From Ascidia mentula (lineage: Eukaryota; Chordata; Ascidiacea; Phlebobranchia; Ascidiidae), in the NCBI GenBank assembly GCA_947561715.1, contig OX387201.1, forward strand, positions 3,056,001 through 3,120,000: DNA of 64,000 nucleotides, written 5' to 3'. The notes under the pieces were generated by a model. That model saw only the letters and a program-made list of their open reading frames with translations, searched no databases and was not told the DNA's origin. Positions 52,301-58,680 of this stretch are shown in pieces; the stretch's first letter is position 1, and each line of letters begins with the position of its first letter. The position numbers and the translations under genes were made by a program.

Positions 52301-52670
52301 ACGACAACAACTATAATACGAACTATTATTGTTGAAACTCAAGACCCCAGTGAGGTTAATATTACATAGTCATGTTTTTCCATTGTTTTTAAACGACGTT
52401 TAATATAATTATCGTTATGTCCTGGAACGGTAGAATTTAATTGAAATGAATAGTAACACACGTTCCACGTGCCTCGTATGTCACTGATGTACGCTGTCCT
52501 TGCGAACAATGTTGATGCGTTAATCACCAATATTTATTTAAAATTTTGTTCCCCAGTTCAAACTCCCTCCGCCAAAAGTGGAAGTTGACGGGAGCGGCGA
52601 TCACGTGATCGAGGTATCGCGTGAAGTCAAGCGTAAAGTCGTCGACCAATCATCATCGGACAGCGACTGA
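4289..52670 (+). CDS. ANK: Ankyrin gene (single ANK1/2/3 homologue), whole locus
   Basis: A membrane-skeleton adaptor: ankyrin repeats bind membrane proteins, the ZU5-UPA part binds beta-spectrin, and a death domain and unstructured tail regulate. The domain order seen here (24 repeats, ZU5, ZU5, UPA, giant exon, death domain, tail) is that of vertebrate ankyrins, and most repeat boundaries coincide with 99-nt phase-0 exons. Every junction I traced keeps frame. From the start at 12286, skipping the giant exon gives about 1781 aa (stop 51449) or 1850 aa (stop 52668). Including the giant exon gives about 5961 aa ending at 48153. Several first exons suggest several promoters. Only one ankyrin is seen, consistent with a pre-duplication chordate gene, though others could lie elsewhere. 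Confidence 0.95.
4787..4902 (+). CDS. ANK: Ankyrin N-terminal exon with basic cluster
   Basis: It follows the acceptor TTCACTTGCAG, starts in phase 1 and ends in phase 0 at AAG then GTGAAA. It encodes a Ser/Thr-rich stretch and then [15 protein letters not shown]. Joined to the exon at 16762 this places the basic cluster directly before [14 protein letters not shown]. Human ANK3 has the same layout (basic KKRKHRKRSRDRKKK before YLRAARAG), which is the main reason for assigning the exon to the ankyrin gene. If the donor were not used, the frame would stop at 4945-4947, with an AATAAA near 5119, so a terminal exon of another gene is the alternative. Confidence 0.55.
5139..5207. repeat. Inverted repeat around a 16-bp perfect palindrome
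   Basis: The centre, TTCAAACATGTTTGAA (5153-5168), is fully palindromic. Outer arms TGACCCACT (5139-5147) and AGTGGGTCA (5199-5207) are reverse complements. Together they can fold into a nested hairpin. It could be a miniature-element core or a protein-binding site. Nothing in the context decides. Confidence 0.5.
7929..7980 (+). repeat. Dispersed repeat copy with hammerhead-like core
   Basis: Contains GGCCTTATAGGTCGAAAC: a short stem-loop (GGCC/GGTC) followed by GAAAC, the arrangement of hammerhead helix II plus the GAAA core. Bases 7950-7979 match the reverse complement of 26801-26830 at 29 of 30 positions, so this is a real repeat family. The CUGANGA box is degenerate here. Hammerhead motifs of this kind are known from Penelope-like retroelements; that link is inferred. 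Confidence 0.45.
8986..9354 (+). CDS. Candidate alternative first exon encoding a Cys-rich N-terminus (123 codons)
   Basis: An ATG opens a 123-codon frame that ends in phase 0 at CTGGCAAAG then GTAAAA, the phase needed to join the first ankyrin-repeat exon at 16762. A TATATAT lies at 8901-8907, about 85 bases upstream. The peptide is basic and polar. It holds a cysteine cluster at residues 65, 68, 80, 85, 88 and 91 (C-x2-C-x11-C-x4-C-x2-C-x2-C) and a CC pair at 113-114, which looks metal-binding. I know no ankyrin with such an N-terminus. It could instead start another transcript. Without the splice the frame stops at 9436-9438. Confidence 0.5.
9355..10420. other. Non-coding stretch between candidate first exons
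   Basis: No coding frame with splice support on either strand, and no clear repeat or RNA gene. Probably 5' intron sequence of the ankyrin gene. Confidence 0.4.
10421..10456 (+). CDS. ANK: Candidate alternative ankyrin first exon ([12 protein letters not shown])
   Basis: A short acidic open frame of 12 codons starts at an ATG and ends in phase 0 at TTACAA then GTGAGT, a strong donor. The phase fits the exon at 16762. Short unrelated first exons from separate promoters are usual in animal ankyrin genes. The call rests on ATG, donor strength and phase only, so it is tentative. Confidence 0.4.
10457..12285. other. Non-coding stretch, probable 5' intron and promoter of the next first exon
   Basis: No supported gene. 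Around 11530-11560 there is a short GC-richer segment (GGCGGCGCGCAG) in an otherwise AT-rich stretch. A 25-codon ATG frame at 11779 ends in a stop without a donor and was not called. Confidence 0.35.
12286..12399 (+). CDS. ANK: Candidate alternative ankyrin first exon (38 codons)
   Basis: ATG at 12286 opens [18 protein letters not shown] and continues to SMRE, ending in phase 0 at GAG then GTGAGT. It joins the exon at 16762 in frame to give [18 protein letters not shown]. Mixed acidic then basic composition before the first repeat is like vertebrate ankyrin-B and -G N-termini. I used this exon for the isoform lengths quoted elsewhere. It is one of the two better-supported first exons, with the 4787 route. 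Confidence 0.6.
12400..16026. other. Non-coding 5' intron region
   Basis: Several open frames of 60-116 codons occur on both strands (for example 13268-13600 minus and 14285-14635 plus). None shows domain similarity, splice support or biased codon use that I can recognise. No RNA gene or mobile element identified. Confidence 0.4.
16027..16071 (+). CDS. ANK: Candidate alternative ankyrin first exon ([15 protein letters not shown])
   Basis: ATG at 16027 opens a 15-codon Ser/Thr-rich frame ending in phase 0 at TCGACG then GTAAAT. It lies only about 700 bases before the common exon at 16762, so it would be the most downstream promoter. Support is ATG, donor and phase. Confidence 0.45.
16762..26701 (+). 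CDS. ANK: Ankyrin-repeat domain, 24 repeats in 23 exons
   Basis: Exons: 16762-16863, 17223-17321, 17543-17641, 17843-17941, 18785-18970, 19480-19503, 19769-19867, 20162-20362, 20570-20668, 20750-20848, 20931-21029, 21655-21753, 21866-21964, 23490-23558, 23927-24055, 24342-24440, 24592-24690, 24820-25017, 25145-25247, 25461-25555, 26006-26104, 26609-26701. With the shared first exon they encode the canonical 24 repeats, typically NGxTPLHxAA, ending in [17 protein letters not shown], very close to vertebrate ankyrins. Repeats 5-6, 8-9 and 19-20 are fused in single exons. Repeats 15-16 are split at 23558/23927, and 21-22 at 25247/25461 (phase 1), which looks lineage-specific. The first repeat is degenerate, as in vertebrates. 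Confidence 0.95.
19480..19503 (+). CDS. ANK: 24-nt ankyrin microexon (MMVNRTTE)
   Basis: The eight codons lie between CGAACAG and GTAAAA and are in phase 0 on both sides. Vertebrate ankyrins carry the identical peptide MMVNRTTE between repeats 6 and 7, just before [14 protein letters not shown]. The next exon here starts [14 protein letters not shown]. Its presence therefore restores the vertebrate register. Automatic annotation could easily miss it. Confidence 0.9.
21965..23489. other. Long intron in the repeat region
   Basis: This 1.5-kb intron separates repeats 14 and 15. Nothing coding is seen. It contains a short GT run near 22506-22518 and one TGACGTCA octamer (22580-22587). Confidence 0.5.
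26795..26860 (-). repeat. Second copy of the dispersed hammerhead-like repeat
   Basis: On the minus strand, bases 26830-26801 read GGTCGAAACAGTGGCCATCT and continue, matching 7950-7979 at 29 of 30 positions. It sits in the intron after the last repeat exon. The upstream half, including the helix II region, is more diverged than in the first copy. Confidence 0.5.
27235..28742 (+). CDS. ANK: Linker between repeats and ZU5 (three exons)
   Basis: Exons 27235-27313 (ends phase 1), 28306-28411 (phase 1 to 2) and 28620-28742 (phase 2 to 2). The first gives [18 protein letters not shown] and SEASDDE, matching the vertebrate VTEKHKMNVPETMNE segment. The second has MKELGDDS, matching KELGDDSLP. The third is Ser/Arg-rich ([17 protein letters not shown]) and less conserved. 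The intron 27314-28305 holds only unsupported open frames. Confidence 0.85.
28941..30076 (+). CDS. ANK: First ZU5 domain (beta-spectrin-binding)
   Basis: Exons 28941-29180 and 29928-30076, with 29409-29507 as a candidate alternative in between. The start [13 protein letters not shown] contains the DAR motif that is required for beta-spectrin binding in ankyrin-G. Next come [16 protein letters not shown] and [11 protein letters not shown], which match IIPPRKCTAPTRITCR and PVIVEIPHFGS of vertebrates. The end (SNWKEHKW) matches ETWKEHQF. An internal donor (TGCAG then GTTTGC, at 29061, phase 2) would halve the 240-nt exon. Confidence 0.9.
29409..29507 (+). CDS. ANK: Alternative 99-nt ZU5 exon, duplicate of the end of the preceding exon
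   Basis: It follows TTTCTGCAG, is open in phase 2 and ends in phase 2 at TTAGG then GTAAAT. It encodes [20 protein letters not shown]. The preceding exon ends with the related [20 protein letters not shown]. Vertebrates have one such segment (EGEGLASRLVEMGPAGAQFL). Length divisible by three and equal phases allow skipping, inclusion, or exchange if the donor at 29061 is used. Confidence 0.75.
30400..34089 (+). CDS. ANK: Second ZU5 domain, UPA domain and connector
   Basis: Exons: 30400-30611, 31001-31130, 31256-31327, 31404-31500, 31821-31985, 32349-32538, 33054-33182, 33549-33587, 34014-34089. Signature peptides in order: [120 protein letters not shown]. Each has a direct vertebrate counterpart. 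The last two short exons ([23 protein letters not shown]) form the acidic connector and end in phase 1. That phase fits either the giant exon (34577) or the death-domain exon (48789). Confidence 0.93.
32786..32820 (+). repeat. Hammerhead-like relic in an ankyrin intron
   Basis: Reads CTGAGAAAGCC, a loop, then GGCGAAACGTC. The GCCT/AGGC arms can pair as helix II and are followed by GAAAC-GTC as in a hammerhead cleavage core. The CUGANGA box has one mismatch (A for G at position 6), so it is probably inactive. Likely debris of a retroelement. Confidence 0.35.
34196..34397. mobile_element. Degenerate hAT-like miniature element in the intron before the giant exon
   Basis: The left end CGGGGATTCTTAATC and the right end, read in reverse complement as CAGGGCTCCTCAAAAC, are imperfect terminal inverted repeats of about 200 bp spacing. 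The body contains GCGAACCCCA and GTGACCCCAG runs typical of non-autonomous hAT copies. Flanking 8-mers CTTTAAAT and GTTCAAAC match at five positions, a weak target-site duplication. Confidence 0.35.
34577..48153 (+). CDS. ANK: Ankyrin giant exon (13.6 kb, about 4525 codons)
   Basis: After the acceptor ACCTTCCAG the frame stays open for 13,577 bases to a TGA at 48151-48153. Phase 1 entry matches the exon ending at 34089. The protein is acidic, rich in Ser, Thr, Glu and Asp, with little predicted structure, like the neuronal giant exons of vertebrate ANK2/ANK3 and fly Ank2 but longer than the vertebrate ones. It contains tandem repeats (39490-41700). A basic Ser/Arg/Lys/Pro region (46720-47300) holds SRIP, SGIP and TGIP motifs. 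I see no strong phase-1 donor in the last 700 bases, so full inclusion should end the protein here. A strong phase-1 donor lies at 37559. By analogy the form is expected in neurons or axons. Confidence 0.92.
39490..41700 (+). repeat. Diverged tandem repeats inside the giant exon, unit about 270 aa
   Basis: The motif [18 protein letters not shown] (near 39910) recurs as [18 protein letters not shown] (40747) and [18 protein letters not shown] (41551). VIDSQVVSS (39490) recurs as VVDSQQMFS (40261) and VVDSQQMFS (41092). Spacings are 837, 804, 771 and 831 bases, all divisible by three, so units were copied in frame and then diverged by substitutions and small in-frame indels. Confidence 0.85.
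42810..42890 (+). repeat. 42-nt tandem repeat in the giant exon
   Basis: The peptide [11 protein letters not shown] is followed 14 residues later by [11 protein letters not shown]. At DNA level TTACGTGCAAAAGGCGAGGG starts at 42810 and again at 42852. The high identity marks it as a recent in-frame duplication. Confidence 0.85.
48154..48788. other. 3' UTR of the giant isoform or intron before the death domain
   Basis: No coding frame. If the giant exon is terminal, this is its 3' UTR. I found no AATAAA, only weaker variants (CATAAA near 48573 and TATAAA near 48755). For short isoforms it is part of the intron 34090-48788. Confidence 0.45.
48789..49488 (+). CDS. ANK: Death domain (two exons)
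   Basis: Exons 48789-48995 (phase 1 to 1) and 49348-49488 (phase 1 to 1). The peptide runs [20 protein letters not shown], then [24 protein letters not shown], and in the second exon [17 protein letters not shown]. This matches the six-helix ankyrin death-domain pattern (IADHLGLSWTELARELNF ... LKKWVTRDG ... LTKINRIDIV). Entry phase 1 fits the exon ending at 34089 and the internal donor at 37559, not the end of the giant exon, which stops. Confidence 0.9.
49590..50753 (+). CDS. ANK: Shared part of the C-terminal tail (six short exons)
   Basis: Exons: 49590-49717, 49829-49943, 50013-50052, 50127-50215, 50448-50494, 50672-50753. Phases join throughout. The sequence is acidic and Ser-rich (for example [28 protein letters not shown]) with no fold seen, as in vertebrate ankyrin regulatory domains. 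Several exons are under 50 nt. Some pairs share phase and could be skipped, so more isoforms are likely. The last exon ends in phase 1 and can join 50815 or 51759. Confidence 0.8.
50815..51451 (+). CDS. ANK: Alternative C-terminus A (two exons, stop 51449-51451)
   Basis: Exon 50815-50869 ([17 protein letters not shown]) leads in phase 2 to 51319-51451 ([20 protein letters not shown] ... QGEQISII). The TAA stop overlaps an AATAAA at 51450-51455, followed by a GT-rich stretch, so it is a plausible terminal exon. The only way on to 51759 from here in frame would be a GC donor (CAAG then GCGAGC), which I consider less likely. Confidence 0.65.
51026..51050 (-). repeat. Hammerhead-like relic, minus strand
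   Basis: On the minus strand it reads CTGACGATGCCCAAGAGGCG followed by TGATA. The CUGANGA box (CTGACGA) and a GCC/GGC helix are intact, but the GAAA element is altered to TGATA. It lies in an ankyrin intron. Probably the same kind of retroelement debris as at 7929 and 32786. Confidence 0.35.
51450..51455 (+). terminator. Poly(A) signal overlapping the stop codon of C-terminus A
   Basis: AATAAA shares two bases with the TAA stop. The downstream TGTATGGAAGTGTTGG is a GT-rich element at the usual distance. The resulting 3' UTR would be only about 20-30 nt. Confidence 0.55.
51759..52670 (+). CDS. ANK: Alternative C-terminus B (three exons, stop 52668-52670)
   Basis: Exons 51759-51928 (phase 1 to 0), 52244-52354 and 52557-52670. 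The first is very acidic and Ser-rich ([19 protein letters not shown]). The second has [18 protein letters not shown], and the third [20 protein letters not shown] ending in QSSSDSD. The TTIIRTI and following [19 protein letters not shown] parts resemble the conserved extreme C-terminus of vertebrate ankyrins. Entry phase 1 fits exon 50672-50753 directly. Confidence 0.8.
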
Positions 52671-53659
52671 ACGTATTTCCCTGTACATACATCACATCAC
52701 AGCACCTGGTGTTTTAATTGCTTTTATCACTGCTTCGGCCACGTGTTCTACCCGGTTAAACGCGCACATTTGTGTGTGTACCTTTTGCTTGCGTGCGTGT
52801 AGTATCCTGCCTGTGAGTACTGTGTAGTGCACTGTCAACTGCTCTTATACTTAAAATGTAGACGCTTGGTTGCCCGCTGCGCTCCTTATACTGCTCGACT
52901 ATTTTGGTCGCATTGATAGAAGGTTGCTGCTATCAAATTCGAGTCCATTGCGACAGTCTAATGTTGGTTTACTGTATATATTTTGGTACCATATGCGCTC
53001 GATAGAAAATGTGCGATTTTGTTTCGATTTTCAGCTTTTTGTTCGCCGCCCTTTCACGATCATACTCGCCGTTCGTAATTCGCTCCGTCGTGCGTCTTTA
53101 ATTTTATTCTTTAATTCACGCCCGCGTTGGCCGCCGTCACGTGATCACCCATGTCTGTGCAACGCCCGAAACTCCCAAAGAGCAAAAACTCTTCGTTCCA
53201 CGTCGAATCCTTCGGTCAAACCCCATTCCATTTCAATCACTGGAGGCATCGTTGCTTGCTTTTTTCGTTACAGCGTTCTTCAATAGATATCGCCTCTCAC
53301 ATCACACACACACACACACACACACTGTAGGCCTAACGCTGGCAATAGCTTTCTTTTTTTCTCCCCAATCAATACAAGCTGTTGTTTAGAGATAAATTGA
53401 CTGTGGTGGTTTCAAACTGAATAGTATTTACTGCTATGTAAGATGAAGTTTTGTTTTAAGCTGTTGTTGGATGGTTTTATTTGGGTGCCATATGACACAA
53501 TCTTGGAAGAACGAGATTGATTCTACTCTTTGCATTAACTTACTGACACAACACACACAAATAACTAAATTACAACAGAAAGAAAAAGTGCAGTAGAAAA
53601 ATAGAGTACCAGAATAGTATGGAAGTCAGACCAAGTCTTTCTGTATCTTGTTGGATTGA
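52671..53659. other. Convergent 3' UTR region with a CA repeat
   Basis: It lies between the plus-strand ankyrin stop and the minus-strand channel-like gene stop. A (CA)n run of about 23 bases sits at 53303-53325. No canonical AATAAA on the plus strand was found; AATACA near 53370 is a weak variant. On the minus strand AATAAA occurs at 53481-53476, about 180 bases after the stop of the channel-like gene. A long open frame at 52870-53286 has no recognisable content. Confidence 0.5.
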
Positions 53660-54846
53660 TTACAAAACAGCATCAGGCACACGATTGGGAATACCAACCT
53701 CATTATTTGCTTGTAGGTCTTCAACAATCATTCGAAACCAAACAGCTTCGTCCACCACACTTGATCGGTTTTCCATGTTTAAGAGAAACTCTATTGGGTC
53801 CAAACATACGGGTGCGCTAACACTCCGGTAACGAGCGTTGGTCTTGCAACATCCGTTACAACCATCACAGCACCCGCAGTTCGCAATGTTTTGAAGTAAG
53901 TCGACCCAAGGCACAACAAACAAATACAAAAACTTGGGGAGGTTAATTTTTGACACGCTATGAATCTTGATTTTCCTGTAAAACGTGGTTCGGCACAACC
54001 CGATCAATGAAAACGAAGCTTGTACGCCGACAAAGCCCCCGAATACGAGGCAAAGTAACAAGTAAGTCTCGTATCCCAAGTAATGACAAGTAAGCTGAGA
54101 TGAACAAGTGGAATTTGTTGGAGCCAATAGCGTATTGAAAGTGACCATGGTCGTGCCACAAAGCAGTGCTCTGCCGCTGCCTTGGCAAACAAGAAAAGAA
54201 ACGAGCTCAGGAGCAAATAGTAAACAGTCAGTGCCAATTCATGTCTTATTGTCGAAAGAATTACAATCTGTTTACATTGCCCTACTGCGTTCAAACCTTC
54301 CCGAACTTCGCGAACTTTTTGTATAGCTTCTTCACTGACTTGCGCCCCGTCGTGATGATTTTCATGCATAACACGTAAGGCTTCTCTAACCGACCTGTCT
54401 GGTAGAAGAAGATTTCTTCCAGAACGCATTGTTTCTCCGAACGTTTGCAAGGCTGTTTGGACCACGGGCACGTACAGCCACCAGTTGTGTAGCAAATAGG
54501 AAACCAATACAGTCAAAAGTGTAAACCAACCAAACAATCTTTGGGGGTACCACATCTCGTTCTGCACACATGTGTCCTTAATGAAACTCAGCACTTCTCC
54601 CTTTAACAACCAAAGGCAATCTTCGTTAACGCTTACTTGAGGGTCAATGCAAACCAGTTGTTGATTGTACCCTTTAAACGTGTATAGCGACGAAACAAAC
54701 ATCGCTACTATACAAACCTTGCCGCTTGTTTTCCACCAAGGTCGGACACCAGCTCGAAATAAAGCATCTGAAAGTAATTCCAGCTTCTGTACATACTCCG
54801 ACATCTTTCTGTGTGAGGTACAGACGAATGAGTCGCCAGATTCCAC
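53660..54846 (-). CDS. LRRC8/pannexin-like four-pass membrane protein without LRRs
   Basis: Two exons by my model: 54846-54160 and 54094-53660, with a 65-nt intron (GTGGCA...CTCAG) that restores frame. Total 373 codons, or 359 aa from the second Met at 54804, which best fits LRRC8 starts. RAGVRPWWKTSGKV is the LRRC8 pre-TM1 motif (KPWWDVF), followed by TM1 (residues 43-58) and an extracellular loop with C66, C77 and C93. Then come TM2 after CVQNEMWYPQRLFGWF (LRRC8: CYENRLHWFAKYFPY), an intracellular loop with AIQKVREVREGL, TM3 (203-221) and TM4 after LTCHYLGYETY. The tail has CGCCDGCNGCCK. No leucine-rich repeats. Likely a channel-like oligomer subunit in the membrane; function inferred. The donor is weak, so a frameshift instead of an intron is possible. 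Confidence 0.7.
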
Positions 54847-55649
54847 GGTGTTTTTAACGCAGTGTCACACAGATTCAATGTACCGAAAACTTGTTTCCGT
54901 CACGCTCTGCTATCGGTGTAAAAACCTAGGTTGCTGCTACAAAGTTTTTTTCTTGCGCTGTAACATGCTGGGTGCTGATAGAATTTAAATCAGGGATATT
55001 TTGTGTATTTATTTCATTTCGCGCACTAACCAGTGCAAAAAATGCGCAAGAAAAGCTATAGTTTTAAGCTGTAGTTTTACTTGGTAACGTAACAACTAGC
55101 GCGGTTAAATTTAACATATTATTCCCCTTGATAAAACTTCAGGTATTTGTAGTCAATATGAAATAAACCGAGCGTGGACGTTTTCTACTGCATGTGCTTG
55201 GTTCCTACATTGTTACCGGAAAGACAGACAGTGACTGCCAGGGCAAGTTATGGTTTACAGTTGTGACTTAGATAATCATATATTCATAAACTCGGAGTTA
55301 TCTTATTGTTTTATGCACCAAACGTTAATGCTACAGCGACAAACCAGTATACGATACTCTTGGTAAAGGTTCGTAACGGTTGGTCGAACAAGCACGTGAC
55401 CAGGCAAACAAATATTGACGTAACAATTGACTTCCTGTCAGTCGATGCGTAACGTAAGTGGTTCCTGTTCGACTGGTTCAGGTAGGCGTTTAAGTCTTTG
55501 TGAAGGTGACGCTTTAGCTTAATGTTGACCAGGCAACATTACCGCAGAGCTCAAACTGTTTATTATATTTAGTTTTAACGCTTTTATAGGCTTAAAGCTA
55601 AATGTTTAATAACAATTGCAGTTTAAGTTTTTGTCTTTTTCAGACAAAA
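54847..55649. promoter_or_regulatory. Divergent intergenic region (shared promoter) of the channel/nucleotidyltransferase pair
   Basis: About 800 bases separate two head-to-head start codons. The region is largely conserved in the downstream duplicate (61760-63336), including CACGTGACCAGGCAAACAAA. A splice acceptor (TCTTTTTCAG at 55634-55643) lies 6 bases before the ATG at 55650, indicating a 5' UTR intron or a spliced-leader acceptor. Confidence 0.5.
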
Positions 55650-58534
55650 ATGGCCTTTAACCGGCTAATCCTGTATTATGAGTTTGTCGACAGTGTCTAC
55701 AGAAAAACAAAAAGCGACGGGGCAGACGTCATCATTAGGGACCAGCACATACTGGGGGCGTGCGAATACTTCCTGGGCGCGACTATGCGAAAATACTGCG
55801 ACCACAAAGGTAAAGAAAAAAACCCGCAAGTCACGGGTAGAATTGTCCAGCAAATTGGGTGCATTTACAGAATGCGGAGCCCAGATAAGATGTCGCTGAT
55901 AAAGGCCGCTGTACTTTTCAATGCGGCTCTGCAAAGACAGCCGAGCAATATTGGTGAAGTCGAGAATGACCTGAAGGAACTGTGCGCCCACATACTGGAC
56001 CTGGCTGGTGCACCTGATAGAAACGTCGACGTATTGAAACAAGCGAAAAACGCGAAAGACGAGATGGGGAAGTTAAGAGAAATGGTACAAGAGGAATTAA
56101 ACGGCCCACCGTCAGTACGTTTGGACGACGAGGCTCAAAAAATGGCAAAAATCGTATCTGTGGAAAATCTTCAAAACCGAATTACTGAAGGTTACAGATC
56201 GACCATGCAACACATCATGGAATTCTGCGTCAATGCTTTAGGCCCAGCTCCGTGCAAATACGCACTTGTAGGCATGGGTTCGCTCGCCAAAAAAGAAATT
56301 ACTCCTTACTCAGACTTCGAAAACCTCATAGTTTTGCAAGACGGAATTCAGAACGAAAAAAATTACGAAAGCGTACTGGAGTTCTACCGCTGGGTGGCAG
56401 TGTTGTTTCAAGTGATATTGATCAGCATGGGTGAGACCATTCTCCCATTTATGGACATTTTTGCGTTGAGAGGTTGGCTGTACGACGCTTTTACTACCTG
56501 CGGTGTCTCGCCGGACGGTTTCGCTCCACAGGCAAGTAAGAATCCATTGGGAAGACAGCAAGGCACCTCTGCCAAGCCGTGGACTACCGAACTGATCAGG
56601 CCTGTTAAGGAGATGCTTAAATACACTAAACCCATTCACGACCTGAAAAACGGATACCACTTGGCTGACATGCTAGGGAAGACTTGTTTTGTGGCTGGAG
56701 ATGAAGGCTTGTACGGAGATTTTGCCAGTGGTGTGCGAGAGAATGTCGGCTCACAGGAGAAGAAGTTTTTTGAAGAGGTGGGTATAATATGGATAGCATT
56801 TCCTGACATGCTCTGCTAGTTACGTATAAACTTACCTATTAAACATTCTGTTCCAATAGTGGGTTAATCGTTCATATGTAATTTTCCTTCAGTTTATATT
56901 TATATGAAACAAAGAAAATGTAAATAATCCATTTGTGAGCAACGTAATAATTTGACACATATTCAGGTAATGATAAAGTTTAAATGCAACATATGGTTGT
57001 GCACCACCTCGAATAGCATCAAAATGTGAACATGACTTTAACATGTACACTCTTTCAGGTGCGAGCCGACTTAAAAAGCTTCTCCGTCATGTCGCGTCTA
57101 CCTTATGTGCAGGATTCCCAGCAATTGGACGTAAAGCGGGTTCTCTTCCGCGTCACAACTCTCTTCATCTCAGCGCTTGGGAGGTTTAAAGGAATCCATT
57201 CAATATCATCGTTTGAAATTGCCCGGGAATTACATCGAATCGGCGCAATAAATGAAAGCTTTTTAAACGACATTCTGTTCGCACTTGCAGTCGCTTGCGA
57301 GGTCCGACTCAAGGTCTACAGCAGTCAACAAGCGCAGGCCGACCGCTTGCGGAACCGAAAACGAGAAAACGAATCCACCATAGTTGATCTACTGGGCGAA
57401 GACACAGCGGTGCAGTACTTTGAAATAGCGTGGAAGTTACAATGCTTCGTTGCTCGCATTGTAAACAGTGATCAACAAGAAATGAACGATGATCCACAGA
57501 TGACGAGGATTTGGATCTATTACTCTTTGGGCAGGTGGAGCCAGAGCTTAGAAGCTTTTAACAAACTTGGAGTTCTTCACCTTCCACCTGGCGAAATTGA
57601 CACTAAGCAAGCCTTGCTGATAGGTCTGTGTTATCAGAAACTAGAGCAGTATTGGAAGGCATTGGATTACTTTAAAGTCGTTGAAAACAAATTGAAAGAC
57701 AGCGAAAGTCTGGACCTTTTGGTGAGCCAACGAGAAATGCGCGACTGTCTGATGAAGACCGGGCATGTATCGGAAGCGTTTCAACTTCTTGAAAAAAACC
57801 ATGACTTTTATAATAAGCTCGCACAAGGCGTTGGTTTGCCCCCACTTTCGGATGCAGTACAGCTGATGGCAAAAAACAAGGTGCCTCATCCACAAATTGA
57901 TCCACGGCTGGAAAACCATCACGCCATAGCTAAGCGCCTCCATTACAGCGGAAACGTCTGTCGCGGGAGACAGAATAACGACTTGGCTCTTGAGTTTTAC
58001 AACAGAGAGTTGGAGATACGGAAACGTTTAACGGCTGATCCAATTCATGACAAAAAGATCGCCAAGTGTTACCTGTACATGGGCGAGTGCTTGATAAACT
58101 TACGTCGCCTGGAAGAAGCTGAAAATATTCTAAGGCGAGCGGAGGCCATGTACGAGGTGAACAACTTTACGCCTGCCAAGGACATGGTGCTGGAAATGAG
58201 TCTCGGTCAGATCGCAATATTCAAAAAGGATTTTGATCGCTCGATGATGCACTTTCGCAAGCAGCTCGATCTGGAACTGCAGCGGGAAGATTTAAACCAC
58301 CAGCGTATTGGGTCTTGTCACTGTGGTTTAGGCGCAAATCTTCTGTACAAGGGTGAATTCGAGGCGTCGCTGGAACAGTACAGAATGGCGAGAGAGGTTT
58401 TCCTCAAGTCCAAAGTGGAGACACTTCGTGATGCTGGGTTGGCTTTATGCAACGACTGCATGAACGAGGTGTTTAGGCAGCAGAAGTTAAAAGCACGCGA
58501 GGAGCAACCACACACGTCCTCGTCAAATTCATGA
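55650..58534 (+). CDS. DUF294/GlnD-like nucleotidyltransferase with C-terminal TPR repeats
   Basis: Two coding exons, 55650-56777 and 57059-58534, joined in phase 0 (GAG|GTGGGT ... CTTTCAG|GTGCGA), give about 867 aa. The N-terminal 200 residues are helical with no family I know. The core VGMGSLAKKEITPYSDFENL (G208 to E224) is the DUF294/GlnD-type nucleotidyltransferase motif GS-x10-D-x-E, with D222 and E224 as candidate metal ligands. Residues from 377 (ADLKSFSVM, then a helical part with HSISSFEIARELHRIGAINE) fit the DUF294_C region. From about 526 to 840 there are five or six TPR-like repeats (YLYMGECLINLRRLEEAENI, HCGLGANLLYKGEFEASLEQ). The substrate is unknown. It is head-to-head with the channel-like gene and duplicated with it. 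Confidence 0.8.
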
Positions 58535-58680
58535 GACATTCCTGTATCCGATGTTTGGGAAAAACAAATTGGAAAGAACGTGTAAGAAAATAATGTCCGC
58601 CATGCGGTTTTTTTTTTCATGTGATTTTTCTTTTCTTTTTCTACTGCATGGTTTTCATGTCACATTTTTCGACAATGTTT

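Noticed and set aside
52870-53286. 138-codon open frame after the ankyrin stop
   Set aside because: It lies in the probable 3' UTR, with no domain and a composition unlike neighbouring exons.
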